This document shows positions 1 through 11,640 of a DNA stretch of 64,000 nt, in pieces. The stretch spans positions 22,735,594-22,799,593 of the forward strand of contig CM055881.1 in assembly GCA_029582165.1 (NCBI GenBank), read 5' to 3'. A program made the translations under genes and the position numbers. The notes below the pieces were generated by a model, which did no database searches, had not been told where the DNA came from, and saw only the letters and a program-made list of their open reading frames with translations. Position 1 is the stretch's first letter; the number at the start of each line of letters is the position of its first letter. Source of the stretch: Portulaca oleracea. Lineage: Eukaryota; Streptophyta; Magnoliopsida; Caryophyllales; Portulacaceae.

Positions 1-104
1 CACAGATAGGAGATTGATTGTAGGCATTCTAACCAATCAGAAATCAGATTAATACTAAATTAAATTATTTTGGTGCAAATAAAAGTAATTATTTTAGTGT
101 TGCC

Positions 105-155
<51 letters not shown>

Positions 156-186
156 CTATATAATATTAATAATAATAATAATAATC

Positions 187-222
<36 letters not shown>

Positions 223-422
223 TGTAATGACAAAGTTGTGGGCCAATATTGAAAGGAGGAGGGTGATTATATGTATATCGATTAATCAGAATGTACATAA
301 TTTTCTTTTGTCAAATAAAAATTCAGATAAATAATATACACATATCATAATTCCCCACCCAAATACTTATTTGCCCTTTGTGTTAAACTTGATTCTAATT
401 TCTCTCTTTCTTTTTGAAATAA

Positions 423-476
<54 letters not shown>

Positions 477-579
477 CTAAAAAATTTGAATCCACATTAA
501 CTCTCTCTCCCCTCGAAATTCAACTGTTCTTCAATGTTCAATTGAATTGGTGAGTTTTCAATTTATGCCATGTATTGTG
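1..579. repeat. AT-rich spacer with (AAT)n and (CT)n microsatellites
   Basis: No gene is visible here. A long interrupted (AAT)n run covers about 104-222, and a (CT)n run of roughly 23-25 units covers about 428-473. The apparent reading frames over both runs are low-complexity poly-isoleucine, poly-leucine or Ser-Leu translations with no support as genes. Confidence 0.85.
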
Positions 580-804
580 AATAATCCAAAGTGGCTTTTC
601 ATTGGCGATTTAATACTTTTCACTATTTTCTCATAGTGATCAGAACCAATTTCCGAGGAAGTCGCGTGACAACCGGAAAGTATGTTTATTCATACTTCAA
701 AAGGAAATTTTGGTCGCCACGTACCTTCCGGTGGAAATTGATTCTGATCGCTATGAAAATATTCAAAAGTGGTATCGATGGCCGAATAGTCACTTTGGAT
801 TATT
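580..804. repeat. 225-bp imperfect foldback (MITE-like or hairpin-precursor-like)
   Basis: The two halves are inverted copies of each other. The ends AATAATCCAAAGTG (580-593) and CACTTTGGATTATT (791-804) are perfectly complementary. Inner segments around GTGATCAGAACCAATTTCC (left) and GGAAATTGATTCTGATCGC (right) pair with few mismatches. The centre is a small perfect stem, AAGTATG and CATACTT, around a 6-base loop (about 678-697). No convincing target duplication was seen. It could be a MITE or a young hairpin RNA locus; the open reading frame across it is likely incidental. Confidence 0.6.
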
Positions 805-944
805 TTGAGTCACAAGCCCCTCAGTACATATTATTTGTAGCCAAAAACCCTTTTTTTATAGAAGGTTTTGTATTTCAATTACTTGATTCTAATTTTTTCA
901 GGGAAAATTCATCACATTCATTTTAGATTGGATTTACATAGGTA

Positions 945-1247
945 GTCACACGAAAATATATATAAAATTGGATAAAATTTAATTATCATTTACATGAATT
1001 TATGCAAAGTTGGACTAGAATGATTATATATCAAAATTTTAAGGGGAGAATCATCAGATTAGGATAGAATGTTTTTTTGGTTGATAAATTTTAATAATTC
1101 ATTAATTTGTAAAATTTAAATTTAAATTAAAAAAGATATTCATGATATTATGAAAAAATATCTAACAATATGACACAATTTGTAGCCACACATAAATATA
1201 TATAAAGTTTGCTAGCATTTAATTATCATTTATATGAATTTATATAA
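945..1247. repeat. AT-rich ~250-bp tandem repeat, left part
   Basis: Sequence anchored by AAAGTTGGACTAG at 1005-1017 matches units to the right of the LINE (27796 onward) in the same orientation. With the Mutator element and the LINE removed, the two parts join into one array with anchor spacing of about 240-265 bp. The Mutator element interrupts the array at 1247. The copies are diverged, with indels. Confidence 0.65.
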
Positions 1248-1345
1248 GGGAATAAATATAATGAGAAGATGAATTTTGTGAGAAGAGAAGCATGAGAGAT
1301 CTCAGCCCTTGGTTCAAAGATCAATGGTGGGGGTAAATAATTGAT
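1248..1345 (+). repeat. Left terminal inverted repeat of the Mutator-like element
   Basis: It pairs with about 24410-24506 in inverted orientation. Shared blocks include GAAGCATGAGAG and TTGGTTCAAAGATC. There are small indels between the two ends, so the element is not newly inserted. Confidence 0.75.
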
Positions 1346-1942
1346 TAACCTTTATTTTAAATACATGATGGTAAAAGTTGATTGGCTGATTTTTTTTAAT
1401 ATGTATTTTTATTTTGTTCTCACGTGTGAGGGGGTTGAAAGGTCATGGGGGTGTTCTGATGTTTTGCACGCTAGAGGGAGCCAATTAACCACCATGTTCA
1501 ATTTCCCAAGAACCGATAATCATTGTGCAAAATTCTAGAAAACACAATAGAGAGAGACGAGGGGCGCCATAACTGAGAGCAAGAGGTGAAGGTGTGAAAG
1601 AAAATTCCCGGTGAATTGCAAGAGCATAGCCTGCGAATATCCAGCAGACATCAAAGGTCCGGCGGTGTTTTTCCGGCGAGGGTTGTTTGAAGTGAACTCG
1701 AGGCACGACGTTTGGTAAATGTTTCCAGAAATTTAGGGTTTGTGTTCGGGTTTTTTTTTTTTTTTTTGGAAATGAGGATATCCGGTGAGTTTTTAATGTT
1801 AATTATAACAATTGAGGGTGTTTTTTTGTCAGAGTAAGGAGGGAATTTTAGAATTTGGCATGGCGTCGTAGGGTGTGAATGATGCAAGGGTTGAAGAAAG
1901 GAAGAAGGAGATGTAAGTCATTGTATATTAGAGCGTTAGGTG

Positions 1943-2387
1943 CAGACCTGTTCAAAGGTCGGGCCGGAAGTTTTTGACCCGTCGGCCCGAGCCCGGCCCG
2001 ACCTTCGGGTCAGGTGTCTTCGGCCCAAGCCCTGACCCTACGGGCCGGGTCAGTGGGCCGACAAATATATAAAATGAATTTTTTTAAATTAAAAAAGCAT
2101 AAAAAATTTACGCATTTTATTTATTTTTTTAGCCGGGTCGTCGGGTCGGGCCGAGTCGGGTCACAAAAAACTAAAACTTAATCTAAGATTTTTTTTAAAA
2201 AAAATTGTATTTAGTCGGGTCGCGCGGGCCGGGCCGGGTCACCGACCCCCGGCCCCCGGCCCGAGCCCGACCCGACCATACATCGGGGCCCCGTTTTTTT
2301 TCGGGCCGGGTCGGGTCACCTTCTAAAATTGTGACCTTGACCCACATTTTTTCGGGCCGGGTCACCTTCTAAAATTGAACAGGTCTA
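1943..2387. mobile_element. GC-rich hAT-type MITE
   Basis: The ends are CAGACCTGTTCAA at 1943 and, on the minus strand, TAGACCTGTTCAA at 2387. They are flanked by 8-bp duplications GTTAGGTG (1935-1942) and GTTTGGTG (2388-2395), which differ at one base. The interior is made of overlapping GGGTCGGGCCGGGTC-like tracts in both orientations and can fold extensively. It has no coding capacity and lies inside the Mutator element. Confidence 0.85.
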
Positions 2388-2395
2388 GTTTGGTG

Positions 2396-3685
2396 TTCAT
2401 TTCAGAATATGTTGTTCATATATATACAGTGTTGATGTTTATTGTTGGATGTTCTTCCGGCTTGATGTTCATTTGTGACTTGGTGTTTATTGTTGTTAAT
2501 AACATAACAAATCACAGTGTTGCCCTGAAGCTCATTTTAGTTTATGTTGATGTTCTTGTTTGGATGTACGCAGATGCTCATTTTCATTTTGAGTTTCATG
2601 TTAGTTGTTGTTAATTAACATAAAAATCATTCCAGTGTTGCTCTGATGATCATTTTAGTTTATGTTGATATTCTTTTTCGTTTTGGGTGTATGCTAATGT
2701 TCATTTCGTTGTGGCTTCATGTTGGTTGTTTAATTGTATGTGAAGGGGAGGGGAAATAGGTGCAGTTGGGACGAGTGCGCCAATACAGAGCTCTAACGAA
2801 AGAGCCATTGTGTTGGTGCCAAACATAAGGCCAACGTAAGTATAGTGACAAAAATAATGAATTTTGGGTGTGTTTGATGTTATTGATCGCTAACAGGGTA
2901 GTATATGTTGTAGGAGGGACGAGGAAATTGCCCCGAATGAAAGTGCACCTGCCACAGCCAGCGATATTGTGGTGCACAAAGACAGCAACAGAGAGTAAGT
3001 TGGTTGCCAATGGATTTTTTGTTCATTTTCATAGTGTAGATGTTCATTGTCACTAATTCATCATGTAGTACTGATTGTCACATGACAAAACTTGTCGTTC
3101 ATCTCAGTTGAACTTGATGATCATTTCATGATAACTTAATGTTCACAGGATAATTATTGATGCTCTTTTTTGTCACATTAGTGCTTATTTTCGCAAATTG
3201 ATGCTCATAAGAGAATAATTTGTGTTCGTTTGGATACAAATTGATCGCTAACGGTGTGGTATGGATTGTAGGGGAAATGAGGTCTATGTGCAAGAGGGAA
3301 GGGCACCTAAGGTGGTCGGTGATACGGTGGTGAACGAAGGAGGCACATGAGAGTTAGTTAGTTGATGCTCATTTTCATAAATTGATGCTCATTTCCAGTG
3401 TACTGCTTGTTTTATGGTCACGTTGATGCTCATTTTCATAAATTGATGCTAACGGTGTAGTGTGGAAAGTAGGGGAAACGAAACAGTTGTACAAGAGTAA
3501 ATGCCACCAGCTCCGGTTGGTGATGTTGTGGTGAACGAAGAAGGTACCGAAGAGTAAGTTAATTAATGTTCGTAAGATAGGTCTTTATGTTCATTGCAAA
3601 TTGCTTGGTGCTCATTGACTGATCATGTAGTACATAAAGGTCACTTTAATATGAAACTGATATTCATTTCAATTCATCCTGCTGA
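2396..3685 (+). other. Mutator interior, left arm: intron-like GATGTTCATT repeats with exon-like blocks
   Basis: The stretch is dominated by a degenerate 10-12-base motif, GATGYTCATTT, always in this orientation on the plus strand. Exon-like blocks with splice-like borders are embedded in it. About 2752-2835 ends at GTAAGT and encodes a peptide containing GTSAPIQSSNERAIV. Then 2914-2994, about 3271-3353 and about 3473-3552 follow; each begins after TGTAG or AGTAG, and the last and first of these end in GTAAGT-like donors. The last three blocks encode related acidic peptides of the type GNE-VVQE-AP-VGD-VVNE. These look like remnants of a spliced gene carried by the element; no known domain is recognised. 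Confidence 0.4.
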
Positions 3686-5276
3686 TGTAACAGGTATGCT
3701 AGTAAAAATAGTAGTATTAATAATTGTGGGAAATAAAACAATTATGTATATAGTAATAGTGGTAATATAAGTAGTGTGGTGAATAATAGTAGTAGTTCCA
3801 TAAAAATAATAATGCTAACAAGAATAGTTCTCGTTACTTGATCGTCTAATAGTAAATAATATTAATAAATTACTAATAGTATAATAACAGTAGTATTAAT
3901 AATAGTGGTATGGGTAATAACAATATTATTAATGATGATGATGATGATGGAAATTATGTAGGAGTATTTGTTGCAGACATAGTTACTATATATATATATA
4001 TATACCACTAATGGCGAAAATTGGACGTGTGGATGGGGGGTCTTAATTTAATTTGATATTATTAAAGTTCCCTAATTGTTTTTCTTTCGGAAATGCTTAT
4101 AACAATTACTCTTGGGAAATTTGCTATTATCCATATAATTCTTTTACCAATTACCACTACTGTACAGTTGTTATTATGATTACTATAAATATATACATAT
4201 GGATATATGTATATTACTACTGTTAATTCAAGTGGAGGAAACTAAAAGTTAATTAGTAATTAACCTCTCTTAAATTTATGGGATAATTTAAATAAGATAG
4301 AAATCTCTAGAATGTAATTATACATGGAAATAAGTACAAGAATCTTGGCCATACTTTGGAAATTGCATAAATTTTACATGGAGATGATTACGATTGCTAA
4401 ATTAGTCTACATGTGAACTATTATAAGTAGCCCTCATACTAACCCTCTTGAAAGACCACCTCAATTAGTCACTAGTTAGTGTTCATTACCTCCACAAATT
4501 CATCCATTAACCAACCCTTTATTGATAAGTATCTATAGCAAAGACCACCCACCAAATTGAAACTTATTGTTTTACTAATCAAAGTCTGCAAGTTGTCTAA
4601 TTGAAGGTACAGTAAATGTCAACTCCTTCTCATAAAATTATACTGTTTTACTAAACTTATTATTGTCTATTGGATGTCCACAGTATCGTTACTATTACTA
4701 TTATTGTACCGGTGATCACCTAGCTATTGTTTGCGCGCCTATCGTTATTATCTGCGTGCCTATCGTTTATTGCGCGCCTATTGTTAAATTGCACGCCTCT
4801 CGTTTATCATTGCGCGCCTATCGTTATTGGTATCGTTATTGTTGGACTATTCATAGACACCATTGTTCCCTCTCCCTCATTTCGAAGTAAAATGAATTTC
4901 TAAATCTGTTTTTACATGGTTGGGTTTACTGTACTGAGATTTCGTTCTCATTTTTAAAATTGTTTTATGTTTTCAGGTTGATCGTAATGAATACTTGGGG
5001 GTTAACTATATGGGACGCTCGCCTAGAATTATATATATCGTGTTATAAAATAAATAGAATGTTATTTTACGAGACATAATTACCTATGTTTTGTAAGAAG
5101 TTTAATTTTCCGTTTTATTTGTCAAACAATATAATTGGTTGATTATTAATAAAATGAGTTAGGTTTATAAATACTGATATTGTACTGGCCTTGCATGTCC
5201 CCAAGACATGCGACATAACGCCCCATTAAAATGTTATTATATTAATTATTCGGCCTAAAAATCTCGGGGCGTTACA
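3686..5276. mobile_element. Solo LTR (1.59 kb) inside the Mutator element
   Basis: It starts TGTAACAGG at 3686 and ends GGGGCGTTACA at 5276, with a perfect 5-bp duplication GCTGA on both sides (3681-3685 and 5277-5281). The host sequence rejoins cleanly into the GATGTTCATT repeat when it is removed. TGTAAC...GTTACA ends are typical of plant Gypsy LTRs; the ends do not settle orientation. It contains (GAT)n near 3930, (TA)n near 3990, and about six copies of a GCGCGCCTATCGTTA motif at 4733-4830. No internal retrotransposon sequence remains, which fits LTR-LTR recombination. Confidence 0.85.
4733..4830 (+). repeat. Clustered GCGCGCCTATCGTTA repeats in the solo LTR
   Basis: About six near-copies of a 15-base motif follow each other with short variable spacers inside the solo LTR. 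The spacers are not uniform and the motifs vary, so this is not a CRISPR array. It resembles the motif clusters in the LTRs of the larger elements but is not palindromic overall. Confidence 0.6.
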
Positions 5277-6290
5277 GCTGATCATTTCATATTACCTTAA
5301 TGTTCATTTCATATTACCTTAATGTCCATAAGACAATCATGATGCTCATATTCATATTGATGGTCTTAAGATTTTCATTTTCATGTGTACTGCAAGTTGA
5401 TTTTCACAAAAGTGATCATATTGCACTGAAAAGTTTGGTTGATGCCACCTTAATGTTCATTTGATAAAAACTTAATGATCATTTTCCACATCAACATATT
5501 TCTGGATTTTATGTGGATAATTTAATGTTCATTTCAAATCAACCTGATGTTCATTTGTTATGTATTAGATGTTCATGTCACCTGATGCACCCCCTAATGC
5601 GAATTTTAGTTTGATGGTCATTTTATTGTATGTAGACGTATATTTTTCACAAATTGATTTAAGTAAGCATTGTTGTTGGATCAGTAGGGGGAATCAGATG
5701 CAGTCGGGACAAGTGCCCCAATGCAGAGTTCTAATGAAAGAGCCATTGTCATGGTGCCAACCCCAAGGCTAATGTAAGTCAATTAATGTTCATAAGACAA
5801 GGCATGATGTTCATTTTTTTGGTGTTCATTTCAATTATGCACGATGATCACTTGAGCTATACTGGACGTTCATTTCGTAATTTGGATATTCATTTCGCGT
5901 GTACTGCTGTTGTTGGTCACGTTTGCTAATCACTTGGTCTAGCAGAGGATGATGTAAGTGATCATGCTTAATCCGCATTTGTTGACTTCATATATTGTTA
6001 GCTTAACAATCATTCTTTTTTTTTCCAGCAAGAGATGTTAAATGTGTTGAGGAACAAATATTGCCACACCTTGGTCATGCATGATGCGAACCAGTTGAAG
6101 GACGATGTCCAGGCGAGAGCAAGTCATTGGAACAGGACGGGCGTCGTTGCACCGCCTTGACTTGAAGTTACTTCACTTTTGATCAATTCATGTTGTGTTG
6201 GTGGTGACATTCAGAATTTTACTTTGATGTATTTTGTTTGGAAAAAATTGGGATATTGTATTAAACGTTGATCGTCAGTTTCTAGATGAA
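5277..6290 (+). pseudogene. Mutator-borne gene remnant, 3' exons
   Basis: An exon-like block at about 5688-5772 encodes a peptide containing GTSAPMQSSNERAIV, nearly identical to the block at 2752-2835, and ends at a GTAAGT donor. A final exon at 6029-6160 follows a strong acceptor (polypyrimidine then CAG). It encodes a 43-aa tail starting QEMLNVLRNKYCHTLVMHD and ending at TGA. The tail recalls the C-terminal extension after Ulp1 (C48) protease domains in Mutator-borne genes, but this is only a resemblance; no catalytic His-Asp-Cys is visible. The start and most of the gene are not identified. Confidence 0.35.
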
Positions 6291-6630
6291 CATCCGGTAA
6301 ATAAATATCATGTTATTATGAAATGAACATCATATGCGTGCCAAATGAACATCAAGTACATGTGGAATGAACAGCGAGGTATAGTAAAATGAGCGTCAGG
6401 GTTGTGAAAATGATCATATATGTATAATGAAACGAACAACATCTAACATTGAAATGAAACTCAAACGAAATTGAGATGAAACATTAAGGTCTGTTTAAAT
6501 GAACATCAGCCTGAAGTTGAGTTCATTTTGTAAAATGATACTTTATATGCTCTTAATGGAGGCCATTTGCACCATTTAATTATCATTAAGTCGTTTGAGC
6601 ATATAATGGTTTTTTCCACATGAACGTTGT
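6291..6630 (-). other. Mutator interior where repeat-motif polarity flips
   Basis: From about 6290 the motif changes from GATGTTCAT to its complement ATGAACATC on the plus strand, and keeps that polarity across the T1 insertion to about 23640. The switch is just past the stop codon of the plus-strand gene remnant at 6160. The last five bases, 6626-6630 (GTTGT), are the T1 target duplication. Confidence 0.55.
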
Positions 6631-7075
6631 TGTAGACACAAAATTCGATCGAACAAGCGGCACGATAGCGAGCGCATGTGGATTTAGCGAATATGGGCCC
6701 AGCGAGTCGCTCGGCAAAAAGCGAACAAGCCCATTTCGAGTCGGCTCCACGCGGATTACGGCCCTGGCGAGGATCACGCGGATCCCGCCATTTCGGATGG
6801 GAGTCGCGGATCCCCAATTCGAAGGGAGTTGCGCGATTTACTAGCGACCGAATATACGGGACCGAAATGTCATCAAATCCGCGCGGATTTGCAAGGCTGG
6901 GGCACAAAATGTACTGAAACCCAAAATCAGGCGGATCCGCGCAGATTTTGATTTTGGGCCAAAAATCAGGTTTTACAGGGTTTGCGCGGATTTCTTGGGC
7001 CAAGCGAACGGCCGGCCTTAGTACCGGGATTGGAAAATCTGCGCGGATTTCCTTGACCTAACCTAGTCTGCTGCC

Positions 7076-7082
7076 TATAAAA
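7076..7082 (+). promoter_or_regulatory. TATA box in T1 5' LTR
   Basis: TATAAAA sits in CTATAAAAGG, with palindromic motif copies both upstream and immediately downstream. The same site is in the 3' LTR at 20162-20168. It probably marks the U3/R boundary and start of the genomic transcript. Confidence 0.6.
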
Positions 7083-7679
7083 GGATCCGCGCGGATCCTG
7101 CAGAAAAAAGGAGGAGGGGACGACTGGAAAAAAGAGGACTGAAAAGAGAAAAAAGTTTACAGAGGGAAAATCTGAAAAAGAGAGGAAAACACTCTTGAGA
7201 GCGAATCGACGGAAATCCGCGCGGATTTCCGGGTGATATTTCCACGGTCCTGGGAAACGATTTTTTTGGGAGAAGCTTTCGACTGCGTCCTCGGAGCTCA
7301 CCAAATCCGCGCGGATTTGGTAGGGTTTCGACCTTGATTATTTCAGTTTTCTCTTTCGATTGTAACAATGTAGATCGATAATCCCCGCCCGCTGTAACCT
7401 TTCTTATTTTCGTACTTGTTTAAACTTAGTTTAAGTTTTATGCATGCGTTTTCTTTAATTTTGTCGTGACAACTTTTTTTTTTTAGTTTCTTTAAACCCG
7501 ACCTAGTAAGGGCCGCCGTGGACGATGCAAGAGCACCCCTACATCGATACCTTTACTCCGGATCAATTTCGGTTCGAGACCGGAGTCAACTTTATTTTTG
7601 TTAATTTTTTATAAAATTAACTGGCGACTCCTTTTATTTTTTTTTATGCGAATTAACGTTTTTGGGCTCAAAACATTAC

Positions 7680-7860
7680 GAAATCGCATGGATTTCGTCG
7701 ATGTTCGAATCTTGTCGAGAAATCGCGTGGATTTACGGTCGATCAGAGACCGCTCGAGAAATCGCGTGGATTTCAGTCGATGGAATCTTGTCGAGAAATC
7801 GCGTGGATTTGTCGATGGCCCAGAACCGCTCAGAAATCGCGTGGATTTCAGTCGATGAGC
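7680..7860 (+). repeat. ~40-bp tandem repeat near the 3' end of the T1 LTR
   Basis: About five copies of AAATCGCGTGGATTT, each followed by GGTCGATG-like sequence, recur every 35-42 bases. The 3' LTR has about four copies at 20775-20925. The core is a variant of the palindrome that dominates the rest of the element. Confidence 0.7.
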
Positions 7861-7963
7861 ACGATCGATTCGATAATAAAAAAACCGTTAAAATTTGTAC
7901 CCTAAGCAACCCTACGTCGACTCGACACCTGCGGGGACGCGCCCCTCGGGGGCATGGGCCTAC

Positions 7964-9484
7964 GATGCGACTCCATCGGGACTTATTAGTGGGTAAGACT
8001 TGAAAAGTCGGGTTTAGTTTTTTTTTTAAAAAAAAAAAGTTGTCACCTTTTTTTCTTTTTTTAGGCATAATTGCATTCACGGGCCTTCCCCTTTGTTGGG
8101 CACACAAGGCACCGTTTAGGTCGTCCCTATGTTTACCATTTCGGGAAAGCTTTAACCATTCAACTCAGGTGGGTCCACTCAGACCTTCACCGAGCCGGTG
8201 GTTGCTTTCCCACTCGTGCACCACTCCCTAATCCATGTGATAAAAGGGAGCAACCCAAATGTGTTAATCTTGCCATGCACCCCATGGAAGATCAAATACT
8301 CGGGACACGAGCTAGAGGTTAGGATGAACCAACCTTGAACCCATAAACTTAGACCCTTGGTTAGGTTGGAACTCACTTGTGTGCTATGTGCTTTATTTGC
8401 TTCTCGAACCTGGAGTCATGCAGTAATGCTTAGACGAAAAAAAAAAAAAGCAAGTAGAGTCGTTTTTTTTTAGTCGGTGAGCCAAGATAATTACTTTGGT
8501 CTATACAAGTTCGGACCCGGGAGGTTCACGCGGATTCGAAGTTAGGCTACCCAACAAATCCGCGCGGATCCCATGATCGGTCGGCCTTGTATAGCCCAAA
8601 TTAATGGTCAGGCTTTCAGTTGTCAGTCTCGGTTTGGGCTTTGTAGCGCTTTTGAGCCCGAAATCCGCGCGGGTTTTGGTGTGCTCGGGTACTACCGCGC
8701 CTAAATCAAAGTGTCTTCTAGGGTTTTGTGTCAGTCGTGGAGGTGATTTGGCCCATACATCGTTCAAGCCCGGAGAATCCGCGGATTCGGGCCAGGTGGG
8801 CCGTATGCAGTTCAAATTCTTGTGGTTTTCTTTCCTTCGTCTCTTAGTCGACTGGATTTAGGCTCGATGGTGAGCACGAGCCGAGAAATCCGCGAGATCC
8901 CACCGGGCCCAAACCCATGAAATCGCGCGGATCTGTTGAGCTTCGTCAACTGCAGGGCCTAAATTTAGGTGTCTTTAGGGTCGTTAGCTTGCATGAGTTG
9001 GAGTTTGTGTCGTGAGAACATTTGGGTAGCGGGGTTGTTGGGCCTCATGAGTCCTCACAGATTTTGTGAGTGGGCTCACCTGTGTGATCCAAATGGGCTC
9101 CTCGGTCGATTTAGTCGGCTAGAAAGCGGTATGTTTAGCCTTTATGTGAGGCTGAGTTCGTTTTCAAGCTCGGCCCGATAAGGTCTAAATATGTCATTCG
9201 GGCCAGTCTGCATTTTGCATAAGAGCTTTATTTGGGCTTGCGTATGATTTTGAGCTTTAGTTCGATCATTCGGGGACGAATAGAATTCTTCATCCATTGC
9301 GCATGAAGTTTTAAGCGGCGTTGGTGAGTCTTGAGTTCATCCACCTTTCGAGGGCAAGATAGGTTGGTTTCGAGTCTATCGGGGCGAGGCGTCGGTTGGA
9401 AACTTTTGGCGTCCGCTTCGACGATGCGAAGATCGGGTATCATCCGAGGCAACTAATTCAGAGCAATGACGAAGAAGCATCGAG
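7964..9484 (+). other. T1 primer-binding site and untranslated leader
   Basis: Directly after the LTR, TGCGACTCCATCGGGACT (about 7966-7983) corresponds to the Tat-type primer site TGGCGACTCCACTGGGGA with small deletions. The 1.5-kb leader has no convincing ORF. It contains further imperfect palindrome copies (about 8556, 8660, 8776 and 8925) and some short A or T runs. Confidence 0.6.
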
Positions 9485-10730
9485 GAAGGTGTTGAGTCTT
9501 TGGTAATTGACCCATCCGAGATAATGTCGGATCCCAATGATGATCATCACGAAGATCATCCGCCTAGCGACCATGGAGAGAGCGGTGCCTCCTCCACCAC
9601 CTCCAGTAACGACATGGAGCAATTGACCAACATAATTACGAATATGCAAGTCTCTATGAATGCTCGATTAGAGGCACAAAACCAAAGAATCGACGCCGTC
9701 ATTCATGCCATGGAGGAGGTGAAAAATTTGAATGTGAAGAATCCCCTACGAGAAGTAGAGCGATGCGGAAGAGAAGGATGGATCGATCCACGAGATCTCA
9801 AACTCGAGACTTGATCGCATCGAGCAAATGTTGAAAGAGTCCACACTCTTTAACAATCAATTCATGGATGATATAGGTTTCACACTGTTCCCGGAAGACT
9901 TCCCTAAATTCAACATGCGGACATCAAATTCTATGGTGTCGAGAATCGCATCAACATATACGAATTTTACGGGCGATGACATTGAAGGGGTTGAAGAGGA
10001 CATTTATCACATCATCTTTCCTTGGACTCAGGACGGATGTTATGAAATGGTATAATACTCGATCCCGCTAAAACTTCACAATGGAGCATGCTTTGCAAGG
10101 AGTTTTACACCAATACTCCTGATGTCGACATGCTGTCACTTTGAGGGACATGGAGTGATAAAGCAAGAAGAAAGGAGTCTTTCTCGAATTACTTTTCTCG
10201 GTGGAGATCAAAGCGGCTCGGATGGTAGGCCGACCATCGGAAGAGCATCAAGTTGACATGCTCATCCGTAGTTTCTGACCTTCGTACAACACTCATTTAA
10301 GGTTCCAACCTCTGAAAGACTTTGTTTCATTGAGATTGGCCGGAACAAAGATTGAGAGTGAGTTCGCTAAAGGGGCTACGACTGGGGGCTGGAAGAACAC
10401 CTACACCAATAAGAAGTCAGCTGGCCCATCCGTATCGGCTAATAAGGGGAACGAGGTGAATGCTTTACAACGCTACACCGAGTATACCCCGATAGACACT
10501 TCATATGCTCAAGCCTTAGACGTCTATTAAGCAAGGAATGATTACCCTTCCCGACTTAAAACCTGAGCCGAAGGAGAAGCCACGGGGTTGGGATGCTGGT
10601 AAATTTTGCAAGTATCACAGGGCGCGAGGACATGATACTGAGCAATGTTTCACCCTGAAGAATAGAATGGAGGAGATGTTTAGGTCCAAGCGGCTACCTC
10701 TACCAAAGCGGCACAAAGCCTAGCAACACC
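9485..10730 (+). pseudogene. T1 gag (frameshifted)
   Basis: Gag forms the retrotransposon capsid and binds its RNA. The N-terminal piece, about 9521-9814, begins MSDPNDDHHEDHPPSDHGES and is acidic with a coiled-coil-like stretch. Pieces in other frames follow at 9828-10055, 10330-10530 and 10538-10723. The last carries a zinc-knuckle-like segment, FCKYHRARGHDTEQC, typical of Tat-lineage Gag. At least three frame changes and a stop at 9814 make it non-functional as given. T2 carries the same segment at 43996-44100. Confidence 0.75.
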
Positions 10731-11039
10731 AACAATCCACTAGGCTCGCTTCGTATACATGCTTGTATTTGAAGAATGTGAATGGGATCCTTCGGATTTC
10801 GTTCTGAATCGAAGAAACCAACTTACATCACACGTTACTTTACGGAGGACTATGAGGTCAACGGTTTATGGGTTAGTGATGAAGAAGGCGTCTATGGCGA
10901 ACCTCATGCTAAGGATGTCGCCGATAATTTACGGGTTACGATGGTGATGGCGACTTTTGGGAGCGAGAACTGCAGAAACCAAAACCGGATGTCACTTTCC
11001 TAGTGATGCAGGCGCCATAATCATCGGAGGTCCTCCCAA

Positions 11040-11640
11040 GTCCACCTCAAGACAAAGGGAAGGAGAAAGTAGAGAGACGGAGGTTTTTACTCACGAGGAA
11101 GATCTAGTCTTTGAAGCAATTAAAGAAATTGAAGATGGATGTGACGGTTTGGCAGCTGTTGGCGGCCAAAGCATAGGCAGGCTTTAATTGAGGCTTTAAG
11201 TAGACTTGAAGTGTCGCCAGAGACCACACCCGAGGAAGTAGTATCTTTTGTCATACGGCGAGTACTATAACCTTTAATGGCGGATTTGCCCAAAGAAGGT
11301 TTTGCACACAACAAGGCCTTATACTTAGCGTAGGTTGTTCTAATAAGGTGATACCATTGGTATTGGTTGACAATGGATCCATGTAAATATTTGCCCATGG
11401 AGGAGCTCAAAAGTGGGTGTTCAATCTCATCGACTTACTCAACAAGCTATTGACTTAGGGCTTATGACAATACTCCTAGGCGAGTTTTGGGGTCAATCCT
11501 CTTGCTGTCACCATGGATCGATTTCTAGCAGCGTTGAGTTCTTGATGCTGGATATCGGCATCCTTCAACCTTTTACTAGGGCACCCTTGGTTGCATGAAC
11601 AACGAGCGGTGTCGTACCTTGCATCGAGAAGGTGAAGTTG
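11040..11640 (+). pseudogene. T1 aspartic protease region
   Basis: The protease active-site motif VDNGS is at about 11366-11380. The family's downstream signature, SFNLLLGHPWLHEQ, follows near 11560-11600 in another frame. Frameshifts and stops separate the two. In intact relatives this enzyme cleaves the Gag-Pol precursor. T2 has a more readable copy at 44708-45037. Confidence 0.65.

Larger units (their letters stand above)
6631..7964 (+). repeat. T1 5' LTR
   Basis: Starts TGTAGACACA and ends near CCTACG, where the 3' copy has CCCTACA. It holds six or more copies of the palindrome AAATCCGCGCGGATTT or close variants (for example 6875, 7085, 7212 and 7304), a TATA box at 7076-7082, and a ~40-bp tandem repeat around AAATCGCGTGGATTT (7680-7860). 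The segment 6880-7500 is nearly identical to the 3' LTR, while the ends show clustered small indels. Confidence 0.9.

Noticed and set aside
70..298. Open frames of poly-Ile or poly-Leu on both strands
   Set aside because: They are translations of the (AAT)n microsatellite with no other coding sign.
591..926. 111-codon frame
   Set aside because: It crosses a foldback whose halves are inverted copies; no recognisable domain or codon bias.
4733..4830. Possible CRISPR-like repeat-spacer array
   Set aside because: Motif copies vary and spacers are short and uneven; plant LTR context.
7075..7368. Minus-strand frames in the T1 LTR (and the twin at 20144-20452)
   Set aside because: They arise from palindrome-rich LTR sequence; no domain, and they overlap the TATA box region.
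7733..8107. 124-codon minus-strand frame
   Set aside because: It spans the LTR end and primer site of T1 and consists of repeat sequence.
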